From: a bacterium
GTDB lineage: Bacteria > 4484-113
Length of the DNA: 32,482 nucleotides
Direction of reading: 5' to 3'
Assembly (NCBI GenBank): GCA_029932365.1
Contig: JAOZQG010000012.1
Span: 1-32,482, forward strand
Shown here in pieces: positions 16,176 to 25,556 of the stretch. The notes beneath the pieces were generated by a model. That model made no database searches. It saw nothing but the letters and a program-made list of their open reading frames with translations, and was not told the origin of the DNA. The position numbers and the translations under genes were made by a program. Positions within the stretch are counted from its first letter, which is position 1. Each line of letters begins with the position of its first letter.

Positions 16176-17318
16176 TTACACACCAAGACTGGAGCCATCC
16201 AGAGAAGGCGTTTCGCGTTCGCTGAAATCCTTGGAGCTCTTGACCCCCGCGGCGGCGGCCGCGCTGATGAGACGCTGCAAGTTGCCCACGTTACCCGCGT
16301 GAGCCATGGCCACCTCCAGCGAGATTAGACGGTCCAGATAGCGGTCGCGAAGATTCTGGTCCATTGTCTGCATTCCCATCTTGGAGTGCGTCATCATCAC
16401 GGAGTGAATCTGGAACTCCTTATGCTCACGGATAAGGTTTCTGATTGCGGGAATGTTAAGCATCACCTCGAACGCCGCAACGCGCCCCCCGCCTTCGGCC
16501 AGCGGGAGCAGCTGCTGGGACATTATGCACTGCAGCGTGTTGGCGAGCTGCGCCCGGATCTGGGCCTGCTGTTCCGAGGGGAATACGTCAACGATACGGT
16601 CGATGGTCAAGGGGGCGTTGTTGGTGTGCAGAGTGGCGAAAACCAGGTGGCCCGTCTCGGCGGCGGTAATGGTCGTCGAAATCGTCTCCAGGTCGCGCAT
16701 CTCACCCACGAGAATCACGTCGGGGTCCTGGCGCAGAACGCGCTTCATGGCACCGGCAAAGGACAATGTGTCCCGCCCCACCTCGCGCTGATTTACATTG
16801 CAGCGCTTGTGCTGGTGGACGTACTCAATGGGGTCTTCCATCGTAACGATGTGAAGGTCCTTGGTTTCGTTGATTACATTGAGCATTGAGGCGAGAGAGG
16901 TCGATTTCCCGGAACCGGTGGGGCCGGTAACCAGAACCAGCCCGCGCGGCAACTGGATTACCTCCTTCATAATAGCCGGGAGCAGAAGCTCCTCCATCGA
17001 CGGGATCTTTTCCGGGATAGCGCGCATCGTGCAGTACGAGCTCTCGCGCTGGAATCCCAGATTACAGCGAAAGCGCCCGATGCCTTTCTGGCTGTATCCG
17101 AAGTCCAGCTCGCGCTCAAGCTCATATTTCTTGCGCTGGTCCTCCCGGATCATTGAGAAGGCCAGCTCGCGAACGTCGTCCGGCGACAGCGGCTTGTAAT
17201 CAAGGCGCACAAGCTTGCCGTGGATGCGCAGCGTGGGCGGCACGCCCGCGGTCAGATGCAGGTCCGACGCACCATGCTCCACCAGGTGAACCAGCAAATC
17301 GAGAATCGTATAATCCAT
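16176..17318 (-). CDS. pilT: Twitching motility retraction ATPase PilT
   Basis: 'GASDLHLTAGVPPTLRIHGKL', Walker A 'VTGPTGSGKSTSLASM', 'DPDVILVGEMRDLETISTTITAAETGHLVFATLHTNNA'. Confidence 0.95.
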   Translation of the reverse strand: MDYTILDLLVHLVEHGASDLHLTAGVPPTLRIHGKLVRLDYKPLSPDDVRELAFSMIREDQRKKYELERELDFGYSQKGIGRFRCNLGFQRESSYCTMRAIPEKIPSMEELLLPAIMKEVIQLPRGLVLVTGPTGSGKSTSLASMLNVINETKDLHIVTMEDPIEYVHQHKRCNVNQREVGRDTLSFAGAMKRVLRQDPDVILVGEMRDLETISTTITAAETGHLVFATLHTNNAPLTIDRIVDVFPSEQQAQIRAQLANTLQCIMSQQLLPLAEGGGRVAAFEVMLNIPAIRNLIREHKEFQIHSVMMTHSKMGMQTMDQNLRDRYLDRLISLEVAMAHAGNVGNLQRLISAAAAAGVKSSKDFSERETPSLDGSSLGV

Positions 17319-17350
17319 TGCCTATACCACCCCCATCCGATTGCAGGGCT

Positions 17351-19165
17351 TTAAACCTCGAATCCCTCCACTTCAGCGAGTTTCGGAGCGGTTTCAGTAA
17401 GAGGGCCGCGTACGGCGCCCGATACTGCCGGAGCGCCCTCCACTTCGGTCTCCGTCTCGTAGTCCGGCCGGGCGACCCGCAGGAGCTCTTCGAGCGAGGT
17501 CGCGCCGCCGATAACCTTCTTTACGCCGCTCTCCCAGAGAGTTAGCATTCCCTCTTTCCGAGCCTGGCGTTTTACCAGATGGAGAGATGTTGTTTTGGTG
17601 ATTAGCTCTTTAATCGTATTGGACATCCGGAATATCTCGAAGATACCGGTGCGACCGGAGTAACCCACGTGCTTGCAGAACTTGCAGCCCTTGGCGCGGT
17701 ACAACAGCGGTGGCTTGCCTTCATACTGGCTCTCGTCGTAAGCGCCACGCATAAATTCAAGCTCCTCCTCGCTGGCCTCATACGCTTCTTTGCAGTGCTG
17801 GCACAGACGGCGGACAAGGCGCTGAGCCATAATCCCGATTACTGAGGCGTTGATAAGGTATGCGGGTACTCCCATGTTTTCCATTCGCGGGATGGCGCCC
17901 GGCGCGTCGTTAGTGTGCAGAGTTGACAGCACGAGGTGGCCCGTGAGCGCCGCGTTCACCGCCAGGTCTGCGGTCTCGCCGTCGCGGATCTCGCCCACCA
18001 TGATGATATCCGGGTCCTGACGCACAACCGTGCGCAGACCTGACGCGAACGTCAGACCGACCTTTGGATTGACGTGTACCTGATTGATAGTATCGAGCTG
18101 GTACTCAACGGGGTCCTCAATCGTCACCACGTTTACCTGCTCCTTGGCCAGCTTCGCCAGCGAGGTAATCAGCGTTGTGGACTTCCCGCAACCGGTGGGG
18201 CCTGTAAGAAGGATGATGCCGTGCGGCTGCTCAATGAGCGAGTTCCAGACGGCGAGCTCTTCTTCATCGTAGCCCAGGTCGGTGAGCTTGTAGTCCTGCG
18301 ACGACTTGTTCAGCAGGCGCATCACAATCTTTTCGCCGAACAGGGTGGGGAGCGTGGAGAACCGGATATCGTATTGGGCGTCCGCCAAGTCCAGCTCGAT
18401 GCGGCCGTCCTGGGGCTTGCGCCTTTCGGAGGTGTCCAGACGGGCCATAATTTTTAGACGGGCTGTCACGGCGGGGATTGCGTTCTTGGGCACCGTCAGA
18501 ATGCGGTGGAGCATTCCGTCCACCCGGTAGCGCACTACCATATGGTCGCTTTTGGGCTCCAGGTGGATGTCGGACGCGCGGTAGTCGGCGGCGCCGTTCA
18601 GGATGGTGTCAACCAGCTTGACAATGGGCGCGTCTTCAATTTCTTTGAGAGTGGCCTTATCCACGAGGCTTTCGTCGATGACATAGCCCTTCTTTATGCG
18701 ATCCGCCTGGAATTCCTCGATAGACTTCTGGGCTTCGTGCGATACTCCGAAGAACTGGTCAAAAGCGTAGTTGATGGCGCTGGGCGAGGTAATGTGCGGC
18801 AGGATGTCCATGCCGGTGGACAGCCTGAGGTCGTCGATGGCCAGCAGGTTCAGCGGGTCAACCATCGCCACGACGAGCTGATTGCCTTCTTTGCGCACGG
18901 GAAAGACCTGGTGGCGCTTAATCATATCGGGCGGCACCAGGCGCGCCATATCGGGATCAATCTTCTCCTCGTAAAGATCAATCTTGGGCATTCCTAGCTG
19001 GCGCGCGAGGATATCCTGAATCTCATCCTCCAGCGCGAGCTGCATATCGACGATTACCTCGCCGATGCGGCGGCCCGTTTCCTTCTGCTTCTCCAGCACG
19101 TCCTGGAGCTTATCTTCGGAAATGATCCCGGCTTCTATTAGAAGCTCACCAAGTTTCTTGTTCAT
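17351..19165 (-). CDS. pilB: Type IV pilus assembly ATPase PilB (GspE/MshE family)
   Basis: N-terminal MshEN-like 'LGELLIEAGIISEDKLQDVLEKQKETGRRIGEVIVDM'. 'LLTGPTGCGKSTTL', 'VRQDPDIIMVGEIRDGETADLAVNAALTGHLVLSTLHTNDA', Zn-type C-x2-C pairs. Confidence 0.96.
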   Translation of the reverse strand: MNKKLGELLIEAGIISEDKLQDVLEKQKETGRRIGEVIVDMQLALEDEIQDILARQLGMPKIDLYEEKIDPDMARLVPPDMIKRHQVFPVRKEGNQLVVAMVDPLNLLAIDDLRLSTGMDILPHITSPSAINYAFDQFFGVSHEAQKSIEEFQADRIKKGYVIDESLVDKATLKEIEDAPIVKLVDTILNGAADYRASDIHLEPKSDHMVVRYRVDGMLHRILTVPKNAIPAVTARLKIMARLDTSERRKPQDGRIELDLADAQYDIRFSTLPTLFGEKIVMRLLNKSSQDYKLTDLGYDEEELAVWNSLIEQPHGIILLTGPTGCGKSTTLITSLAKLAKEQVNVVTIEDPVEYQLDTINQVHVNPKVGLTFASGLRTVVRQDPDIIMVGEIRDGETADLAVNAALTGHLVLSTLHTNDAPGAIPRMENMGVPAYLINASVIGIMAQRLVRRLCQHCKEAYEASEEELEFMRGAYDESQYEGKPPLLYRAKGCKFCKHVGYSGRTGIFEIFRMSNTIKELITKTTSLHLVKRQARKEGMLTLWESGVKKVIGGATSLEELLRVARPDYETETEVEGAPAVSGAVRGPLTETAPKLAEVEGFEV

Positions 19166-19260
19166 CTGAGAGATCCACCTTCAGTAGTAGTTTCTGACTT
19201 CCCTTTTTTCATGGACCCAACATAATTTTATAACACGCCCCCAAGGCTAAGTCAATTTTA

Positions 19261-20061
19261 TCAGCCCCTGGTCTGTAATCTAATGCTGGTGGCGATTCTA
19301 CAGGTTAGACTGTGCCGGTCCCGTCTTCGGCCGGCGGCCACCTCGTCAAGCCGGATGGCCCCCTTCAGCAAATGCTGGACGACATCGTTGACGGCCACGT
19401 GGCTGCCGGGGTCGCGCGCAAGCCGCATGTTGAGTGCGATGAATCCGCGGACGACCGCTTTTTTGGCTTCAGTGCGCCCGATCCCAAAAGCGCGTGAGAC
19501 GATTGCGTCCAGCCGGAGGGAGCCGACGGAAACCCGCAGTGTTTCCGCGCATTCCTCCGGCCTGAACCGTCCGGCAGCCCGACCCTCCAGGCGGCTTTTG
19601 GCGAAAACGGAAGCCACTTCGGTTTCCGCGCGCGCGTCTGTGAGTAGCATAACATCCTCTCCGCTTCGCAGCAGGTCGCCCAGAAGGGCGGGAGCTAGCC
19701 CGGTCCTGGTGAGTTGTTCTGCCAGCAGGTCCGCCTCCCGCGCGGAAAAACCTCCGCCACTCTCGGCGTCAGACTTCAGTATCCGCAGCCATTTCGCCGG
19801 GAAGCGTCGGGCAGCCTCTTCCCATTCGCTCAGAGAGCGGCGGATGACGTCTGCGTCCCTGTGCGGGCGACCTTTTCCCGGCGGCACGATTTCCAGCATC
19901 AACTTGCGCGGGAACGGCGAGCCGCCGCAAAGGCCACGAATCATCTTCCGGCGCGCCAGTTCGTCCCAGTGTTCCGTCAGTTCGTCGACATCGCAAAAGC
20001 GCGTGATCTCGCCCTCGGTGGGAATATCTTCCGGATGCGTCAAGTATCGCTGTAATGCCAT
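19261..20061 (-). CDS. S4 RNA-binding domain protein (divergent YlmH-like)
   Basis: C-terminal S4 signature 'LRLDAIVSRAFGIGRTEAKKAVVRGFIALNMRLARDPGSHVAVNDVV'. N-terminal part poorly recognisable. Confidence 0.7.
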   Translation of the reverse strand: MALQRYLTHPEDIPTEGEITRFCDVDELTEHWDELARRKMIRGLCGGSPFPRKLMLEIVPPGKGRPHRDADVIRRSLSEWEEAARRFPAKWLRILKSDAESGGGFSAREADLLAEQLTRTGLAPALLGDLLRSGEDVMLLTDARAETEVASVFAKSRLEGRAAGRFRPEECAETLRVSVGSLRLDAIVSRAFGIGRTEAKKAVVRGFIALNMRLARDPGSHVAVNDVVQHLLKGAIRLDEVAAGRRRDRHSLTCRIATSIRLQTRG

Positions 20062-20105
20062 CGTTTCGCGCGGGCCGCCTTCTCCTCTGATACAATCATT
20101 TTACT

Positions 20106-21608
20106 ATGCCGTTTCCATTCAGCGACCTGCGGGAGTTTATCCGCGCTCTGGAAGCCGCGGGCGAGCTTGTCCGCGTTTCCGAGCCGGTCTCGCCGCGTCT
20201 GGAAATCACCGAGCTTACCGACCGGATGAGCAAGGCTCCGGCAGCACAGATATTGCCCGGCGCCCCCGGATTCCTGACGAGCGGCGGCAAGGCGCTGCTG
20301 TTTGAGAAGCCTAAAGGATACGCGGTGCCCGTCGCCATCAACCTCTTCGGATCGCTGACGCGCATTTCGCTAGCACTGGGAGTGGCGCATCCAAACGCGG
20401 TGGCAGAGCGCATCAGCGAGATGCTGGAGCTGAAGCCGCCGCAGGGATTGCGCGAGAAGGTCGCGCTGCTGCCCAAGCTCCTGGAGGCCGCCAATTTCCC
20501 GCCACGCACCGTCAAATCCGCGCCCTGCCAGGAATTCGTGTTGCAGGGCGATGAAGTTGACCTTGCGCGATTTCCCATTCTCACGTGCTGGCCGGGCGAC
20601 GGCGGGCCGTTCATCACGTTCCCGCTGGTAATCACTCGCGAGCCGGGCACGGAGCGCGCCAATACGGGTATCTACCGGATGCAGGTGTTTTCGCGCAATG
20701 AAACGGGAATGCACTGGCACGTCCACAAGGACGGCGCACGCCATTACGAGGTGGCGAGGAAGCGCGGCGAGCGCCTGTCCGTTGCCGTGGCCATCGGCGC
20801 AGACCCAGCGACCTGCTACGCCGCCAGCGCCCCGCTTCCGGGCGGCATTGACGAACTGCTCTTTGCGGGCTTTCTGCGCGGGAAGCCGGTTGACCTTGTG
20901 AAGTGCAAGACCAACGACCTGCTGGTGCCTGCGGCTGCTGAGCTCGTGCTTGAAGGCTACGTTGATCCTGCCGAGCCGCTACGCCCCGAAGGCCCCTTCG
21001 GCGACCATACCGGCTACTACTCGCCGGTGGACGAGTATCCGGTATTCCACGTGGAGTGTGTCACCCACCGCCGCGACTCGATTTATCACGCGACTGTCGT
21101 GGGCAAGCCGCCGCAGGAGGATTACTATCTGGGCTACGCGACAACGCGCATCTTCCTGCCGCTGATGCGGCTGATGCTGCCCGAACTCGTGGACATCTGC
21201 TGCCCGCCGGAGGGCGTGTTCCACAACTGCGTGATTGCCAGCATCGCCAAGCGCTATCCCGGCCAGGCGCGACGCGTGATGGCGGGCCTGTGGGGGATGG
21301 GGCAGATGAGCTTCGCCCGCAGCATAATCGTGGTGGACGAGGACATCTCGGTGGAAGACCTCTCGGCGGTGGCGTTCCAGGCGTTTTCCAATACCGACCC
21401 GAGCCGGGATATGATGTTCTTTGAAGGGCCGACCGACGTGCTGGACCACGCCGCGCCGCAGCCGTTCTTCGGCAGCAAGGTCGGTATCGACGCCACGCGA
21501 AAAATTGCGGGCGAGAGCGCCCGCGAATGGCCCGAGGAGATTAAGATGAGCGACGAGGTCAAGCGCAAACTCGATGACCTCTGGGAGAAGCTTGTACTTC
21601 CGCTGTAG
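20106..21608 (+). CDS. ubiD: UbiD-family decarboxylase
   Basis: 'DLREFIRALEAAGELVRVSEPVSPRLEITELTDRM', 'NTGIYRMQVFSRNETGMHWHVHKDGARHY', 'EGPFGDHTGYYSPVDEYPVFHVECVTHRRDSIYHATVVGKPPQEDYYLG'. Confidence 0.95.
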   Translation: MPFPFSDLREFIRALEAAGELVRVSEPVSPRLEITELTDRMSKAPAAQILPGAPGFLTSGGKALLFEKPKGYAVPVAINLFGSLTRISLALGVAHPNAVAERISEMLELKPPQGLREKVALLPKLLEAANFPPRTVKSAPCQEFVLQGDEVDLARFPILTCWPGDGGPFITFPLVITREPGTERANTGIYRMQVFSRNETGMHWHVHKDGARHYEVARKRGERLSVAVAIGADPATCYAASAPLPGGIDELLFAGFLRGKPVDLVKCKTNDLLVPAAAELVLEGYVDPAEPLRPEGPFGDHTGYYSPVDEYPVFHVECVTHRRDSIYHATVVGKPPQEDYYLGYATTRIFLPLMRLMLPELVDICCPPEGVFHNCVIASIAKRYPGQARRVMAGLWGMGQMSFARSIIVVDEDISVEDLSAVAFQAFSNTDPSRDMMFFEGPTDVLDHAAPQPFFGSKVGIDATRKIAGESAREWPEEIKMSDEVKRKLDDLWEKLVLPL

Positions 21609-21646
21609 CACAGGTGTTCCCGCCCTGTAAGGTATAATCCTCCCAG

Positions 21647-21862
21647 ATGAAACAGATGCGATACACGCTGGTCGTCACCCGGAGCGAAGAGGACCAGGCG
21701 TATATCGCCGAGGTGCCGGAACTCGCCGGATGCGCGGCGGACGGCGCAACCTATCAGGAAGCCCTGGCGAATGTGGAGGTCGTGATTCAAGAGTGGATTG
21801 AGACAGCTAAGGAACTGGGGCGTCCCATCCCGGAACCCAGGGGCCGTCCAGTTTCTGCGTAG
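21647..21862 (+). CDS. HicB-family antitoxin-like protein (solo)
   Basis: 'MRYTLVVTRSEEDQAYIAEVPELAGCAADGATYQEALANVEVVIQEWIETAKELGRPIPEP' is the classic HicB pattern. No HicA-like ORF adjacent. Confidence 0.85.
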   Translation: MKQMRYTLVVTRSEEDQAYIAEVPELAGCAADGATYQEALANVEVVIQEWIETAKELGRPIPEPRGRPVSA

Positions 21863-21908
21863 CTTTCGGTTTATGTGCTAACGCCCACCAGTGGTATAGT
21901 TTTCTCAG

Positions 21909-22114
21909 ATGGAGCCGATGCGGTACACGCTGGTTATCGTGCGCGACGAGGAAAATCCACCGGGTATAACGTCTCGGTGAAGGAGCTTCCGGGCTGCTAC
22001 ACGCACGGAAAATCGCTTGAAGAATGCATCGCTCGTGCCTGGGAATTAAGGAGCGTCCTGAGAGTATCCGCTCCGCCGGTTTTGCCGACTGCCGAAACTG
22101 AGGTTCAACTATGA
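21909..22114 (+). pseudogene. Second HicB-like copy with a single-base frameshift
   Basis: ATG GAG CCG ATG CGG TAC ACG CTG GTT ATC... reads MEPMRYTLVIVRDEENPPGITSR*. The HicB pattern continues in another frame (YNVSVKELPGCYTHGKSLEECIARAWE). Copy 3 has AATCCCACC where this copy has AATCCACC. Confidence 0.75.
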
Positions 22115-22896
22115 AGTTCGTTGTTGTGATGCTCGTTCTGCCGGTGGTGGCAGTGCTTATGACGATGGCCGGACACGGCGGCGGCAACTTCTACGTCCTT
22201 ACCCTGGTACTTGCCGGCATTCCGATCCATCAGGCGGCGATGACAGCGCAGTTTGTCCTCTTCGCCACCGCATCTGCCGCGATGATTGTTTTCGGACGGC
22301 ATAAGGTTGTGTCCTGGCAGCTTGTGTTCTTCATCGGCGGACTGACCGCCAGCGGCGCGTTTATTGGTGGCTTCTGCGCCTACGGTTTCAGCGGAGTCGC
22401 CCTCAAGTTGATATTCTCTGCTATGTTGATAATCGCCGCGGTGCTTATGCTTCTGCCAATCCGGGAACAGCCGGTTGTCAGCAGCAGAAGATTCGGCTAT
22501 TGGCGATTGCACACATCCACAGCCACCTACATGATTAACCTGTGGTCGGTGCTGCCGCTGACTCTTGGGGCTGGCTTCTTCGCGGGAATGGTTGGCGTTT
22601 CCGGTGGATCGTTGCTCGTGCCATTGATGGTGCTTGCTTGCCGCGTGCCTATGCGGGTTGCCGTGGGAACCGCGTCGGCAATGATCGCGGCGACGGCACT
22701 TATGGGTTTTCTCGGTCACGTCATTCACACCGGTTTTAATCCCTCTTGGGCACTTCCCCTGGCAGCAGTCACCGTTGCCGGAGGCCTTGTCGGTGGCAGT
22801 ATGGCCCTGAAAACAAAGCCCAAGTATCTCAAGGTGCTTTTTGCTCTAATAGCCTTGGTCGCGGCGATCCTAATGATCGCGAGGACACTCCTCTAA
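22111..22896 (+). CDS. TauE/SafE-family permease
   Basis: Multi-TM protein with duplicated 'AGHGGGNFYVLTLVLAGIPIHQAAMTAQ' and 'AGMVGVSGGSLLVPLMVLACRVPMRVAVGTASAMIAATALMGFLGH' motifs. ATG overlaps the upstream HicB-like stop (ATGA). Confidence 0.9.
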   Translation: MKFVVVMLVLPVVAVLMTMAGHGGGNFYVLTLVLAGIPIHQAAMTAQFVLFATASAAMIVFGRHKVVSWQLVFFIGGLTASGAFIGGFCAYGFSGVALKLIFSAMLIIAAVLMLLPIREQPVVSSRRFGYWRLHTSTATYMINLWSVLPLTLGAGFFAGMVGVSGGSLLVPLMVLACRVPMRVAVGTASAMIAATALMGFLGHVIHTGFNPSWALPLAAVTVAGGLVGGSMALKTKPKYLKVLFALIALVAAILMIARTLL

Positions 22897-22939
22897 ATGG
22901 AGCAGTACTGACACGCGTGCGAACTGCTGATCAACCTAA

Positions 22940-23104
22940 TACACGCTGGTTATCGAGCGCGACGAGGAAAATCCCACCGAATATAACGTCTCGGCGAAGG
23001 AGCTTCAGGGCAGCTACACGCACGGGACGACCATCAAGGAGTACGTTTCGCGCGTAACGGAAGCTGTTTCCGGGTTTCTCGAAGAGCCACCGTTAGCCAA
23101 GTAA
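22940..23104 (+). pseudogene. Third HicB-like copy, 5'-truncated remnant
   Basis: Open frame YTLVIERDEENPTEYNVSAKELQGSYTHGTTIKEYVSRVTEAVSGFLEEPPLAK* with an in-frame TAA immediately upstream (22937-22939) and no ATG. Nearly identical in DNA to copy 2 over its first ~80 nt. Confidence 0.75.
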
Positions 23105-23137
23105 AGCTGATTCCGCTTGGATTAGTCCTCTATTGCC

Positions 23138-23392
23138 TTACGTCGGCTCGCTGCCGGTGGGGGAGGCGCCTGGGCCGCCGGCGCGCTTGCGCCCACGTGT
23201 CCAACTACCGCCAACGACTGTATCGAGTTCCCGCCCGATCAGCAGCCGTCCGAGCTTCCTGTGCCCGACTTTGAGGTAGTGCTGCTTCCAGATGTCCACT
23301 ACCTGCTCCTTCGTGGTCGCGGCGTCAAGCTCCTCCTTGACCTGCTTCAGATACTCCAGTTCCTCCCGGGGATCGTCAAAGGCTCGTGGCAT
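23138..23392 (-). CDS. Small hypothetical protein (84 aa)
   Basis: SD-like GGGAG upstream of the ATG. Plausible helical N-terminus 'DPREELEYLKQVKEELDAATTKEQVVDIWKQHY' with low-complexity tail. Confidence 0.55.
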   Translation of the reverse strand: MPRAFDDPREELEYLKQVKEELDAATTKEQVVDIWKQHYLKVGHRKLGRLLIGRELDTVVGGSWTRGRKRAGGPGASPTGSEPT

Positions 23393-23533
23393 ATTCCATC
23401 TCCCTCGTTAGATGTTCCGCTGCGATTCTACACCATTACGCGTGCGCGCGCCAGTGCCGCGCGGGCTGCCCAGCCTACGCGCGAGCATCCGCGGGTGGGT
23501 TCAGAGCGCGCCGCTATGTGTTATTATTCTCGT

Positions 23534-23932
23534 ATGGAGGAGATAAGGTTCAAAACGAGCCTGCGCGAGGAGATGGTTGATCTTACGGCAAGGGTGCAGG
23601 AGGCCGTACGCAAGTCGGGTGCCAAGGACGGCCTGGTGCATCTGATATCCCCGCACACCACCGGAGCCTTGACCATAAACGAGAAGGTGGACCCCCATCT
23701 AAAGGACGACATTTTGACCTGGTTTCACGAGATGGTGCCCGAAGGCACCAAATACGGTCACACCGGCGGCAATGCCTGGGCGCATATTAAAGCCTCCATC
23801 GTCGGCGCCGACCTTACAGTGGCCGTGGCCGGGGGCAAGCTGGTTCTCGGCAAATGGCAGGGGATTATGTTTTGCGAGTTTGACGGCCCGCGCTCTCGTA
23901 AGGTCATCTGCCGGTTCGTGCGGGCGATATAG
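23534..23932 (+). CDS. yjbQ: YjbQ / UPF0047 family protein
   Basis: 'GLVHLISPHTTGALTINEKVDPHLKDDILTWFHEMVPEGTKYGHTGGNAWAHIKASIVGADLTVAVAGGKLVLGKWQGIMFCEFDGPRSRKV'. Confidence 0.95.
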   Translation: MEEIRFKTSLREEMVDLTARVQEAVRKSGAKDGLVHLISPHTTGALTINEKVDPHLKDDILTWFHEMVPEGTKYGHTGGNAWAHIKASIVGADLTVAVAGGKLVLGKWQGIMFCEFDGPRSRKVICRFVRAI

Positions 23933-23962
23933 GCCCGGTGGGGCGGCCCGGATTCGGCTGTG

Positions 23963-25210
23963 TCAGTCTTCGCTCTGGCGACCGCTGAACCGCGCCAGCA
24001 GGTTGAGAAAAGCCTCGGCTATGTTTTCCAGGAAGGAGGCTTCATATCCTTTGTCGCGCTCCTGGCGTCCGGCGAAGCTCGCTATCCCCAGTGCGCCGGC
24101 GTACTGCGGCGCGCGAAACTCGTCAAACAGGTGCGAGTACCCGCGCGGCATCCCGATACGGACGGGCCTGTCCAGATGGTGCTGGAAGAATCCCGTGATT
24201 TCGCGTATATAGCAGCCCCCGCCGGTCAGCACGACACCGCCGGGGATTGACGCTAGAAGCTCCGAATCCTCCAGGTCGTTTTTTATGAGTTGCGCCCATT
24301 CCTGAAGCCGGGGGAGCGCAATCTCGATGACCTTTTGCTTTTTTATCTTTGCATACTCGGTGTGGCCGTAGAATTTGATGTCGATAACGTCGTCGGCGTC
24401 GGCCTGGTTGATGTTAATCCAGGCCTTGAGGAATCCCCGGCGGATGCGCTGCGCCTCCTCCAGTGACACGCCGAGGCCCTGCATAAAGTCCGTATCAAAG
24501 TTGCCGGTGCCCACGGCGATGGTGCTGGTGTAGGCGGCTGAACCGTCGCGGTAAAGCGCGACATCGGTGGTGCCGTGCCCCAGGTCGATAAGGACGCAGC
24601 CGGTGTTTTTTTCTTCAGTGGTGAGCACAGCTTCGCCAGCGGCTAAAACCGAGGGAATCAGCGATTTCACCGCAAGCCCGACGCGGTCCAGCGCTTTTTT
24701 GTAGTTGTTGAGCAGCCATTCGGGGCCGATTATGTCCTGCACCCTCACGGCCAGCCGCTCCCCGAACATCCCCAGCGGATTTCGCACGCCGCGCGTCTCG
24801 TTGACCTCGTACTCCTGGACGATGCGTTGAAGCAGAGCGAACTGGCCCTCCCTCGGAGGTGTGCGAACGCTGTCAAGCAGACGGTCAATATGTTCCTGGG
24901 TTATTTCGTTTTCCGCGCTCTCAAGCTTCAGCTCGCCGGTCAGAGGCGTGGATACAAGGTCCTTGCAGGTTACCGCGAGATGAACCTGATCAAGATGGAC
25001 GCCGCTGGAGTAGACCGCTCCCGAAAAGCTGGCGTCGATTTCGGCGGCGCACTGGTTCAGGTCGCGGATGACGCCCTTGACTATGCTTTTTGAAGGCGTC
25101 GAGTTGATCCCGCGGACTATGACCTCATCGGGGGCAACGTCCGCGATGACGCTCGTTATCTTGGAGCTTCCCAGATCGATGCCCGCTACTGTTCTGCTTC
25201 CGCGTCGCAT
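23963..25210 (-). CDS. ftsA: Cell division protein FtsA
   Basis: 'VAGIDLGSSKITSVIADV', 'CVLIDLGHGTTDVALYRDG', 'VVLTGGGCYIREI', C-terminal amphipathic helix 'FLENIAEAFLNLLARF'. Confidence 0.93.
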   Translation of the reverse strand: MRRGSRTVAGIDLGSSKITSVIADVAPDEVIVRGINSTPSKSIVKGVIRDLNQCAAEIDASFSGAVYSSGVHLDQVHLAVTCKDLVSTPLTGELKLESAENEITQEHIDRLLDSVRTPPREGQFALLQRIVQEYEVNETRGVRNPLGMFGERLAVRVQDIIGPEWLLNNYKKALDRVGLAVKSLIPSVLAAGEAVLTTEEKNTGCVLIDLGHGTTDVALYRDGSAAYTSTIAVGTGNFDTDFMQGLGVSLEEAQRIRRGFLKAWININQADADDVIDIKFYGHTEYAKIKKQKVIEIALPRLQEWAQLIKNDLEDSELLASIPGGVVLTGGGCYIREITGFFQHHLDRPVRIGMPRGYSHLFDEFRAPQYAGALGIASFAGRQERDKGYEASFLENIAEAFLNLLARFSGRQSED

Positions 25211-25211
25211 A

Positions 25212-25556
25212 TCAGTAAAGCCTGCTTATTACCAGCATTTCCCGGATAACCAGGGGTATCAGTACTACGAGTTCAGGGCGAATACCGCTCAGCGCGCCAA
25301 TAGCGTAAAGGACTGCGGCGAAAAGCGCCAGATAGGCAAAATGCGCGGCGCCGTTGAATGGTCGCCGGTCTCGCGCCGCGATGACGGCGCTCAAGGCCGT
25401 GTCCAGCAGGACGAGAGCAACAGGCAGGAGTACCAGAGGATGTGGGATGATTTCGCTCGGTGCGAGTATGCCCAGGGCGAGCCCGCCTGCAAACAGGACG
25501 ACGGCGACAATGAGCGTTGGAGTATTCAGCAGGGCACCTCTCCGGTCGCTACTCAT
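25212..25556 (-). CDS. Small multi-pass membrane protein, position and size like DUF1290 'small basic protein'
   Basis: 114 aa with about three hydrophobic segments, between ftsA and DUF881, overlapping the DUF881 gene by 8 bp. Confidence 0.65.
   Translation of the reverse strand: MSSDRRGALLNTPTLIVAVVLFAGGLALGILAPSEIIPHPLVLLPVALVLLDTALSAVIAARDRRPFNGAAHFAYLALFAAVLYAIGALSGIRPELVVLIPLVIREMLVISRLY

Noticed and set aside
21647-21862. Complete HicAB toxin-antitoxin locus
   Set aside because: No HicA-like ORF found on either side; only HicB-like copies are present.
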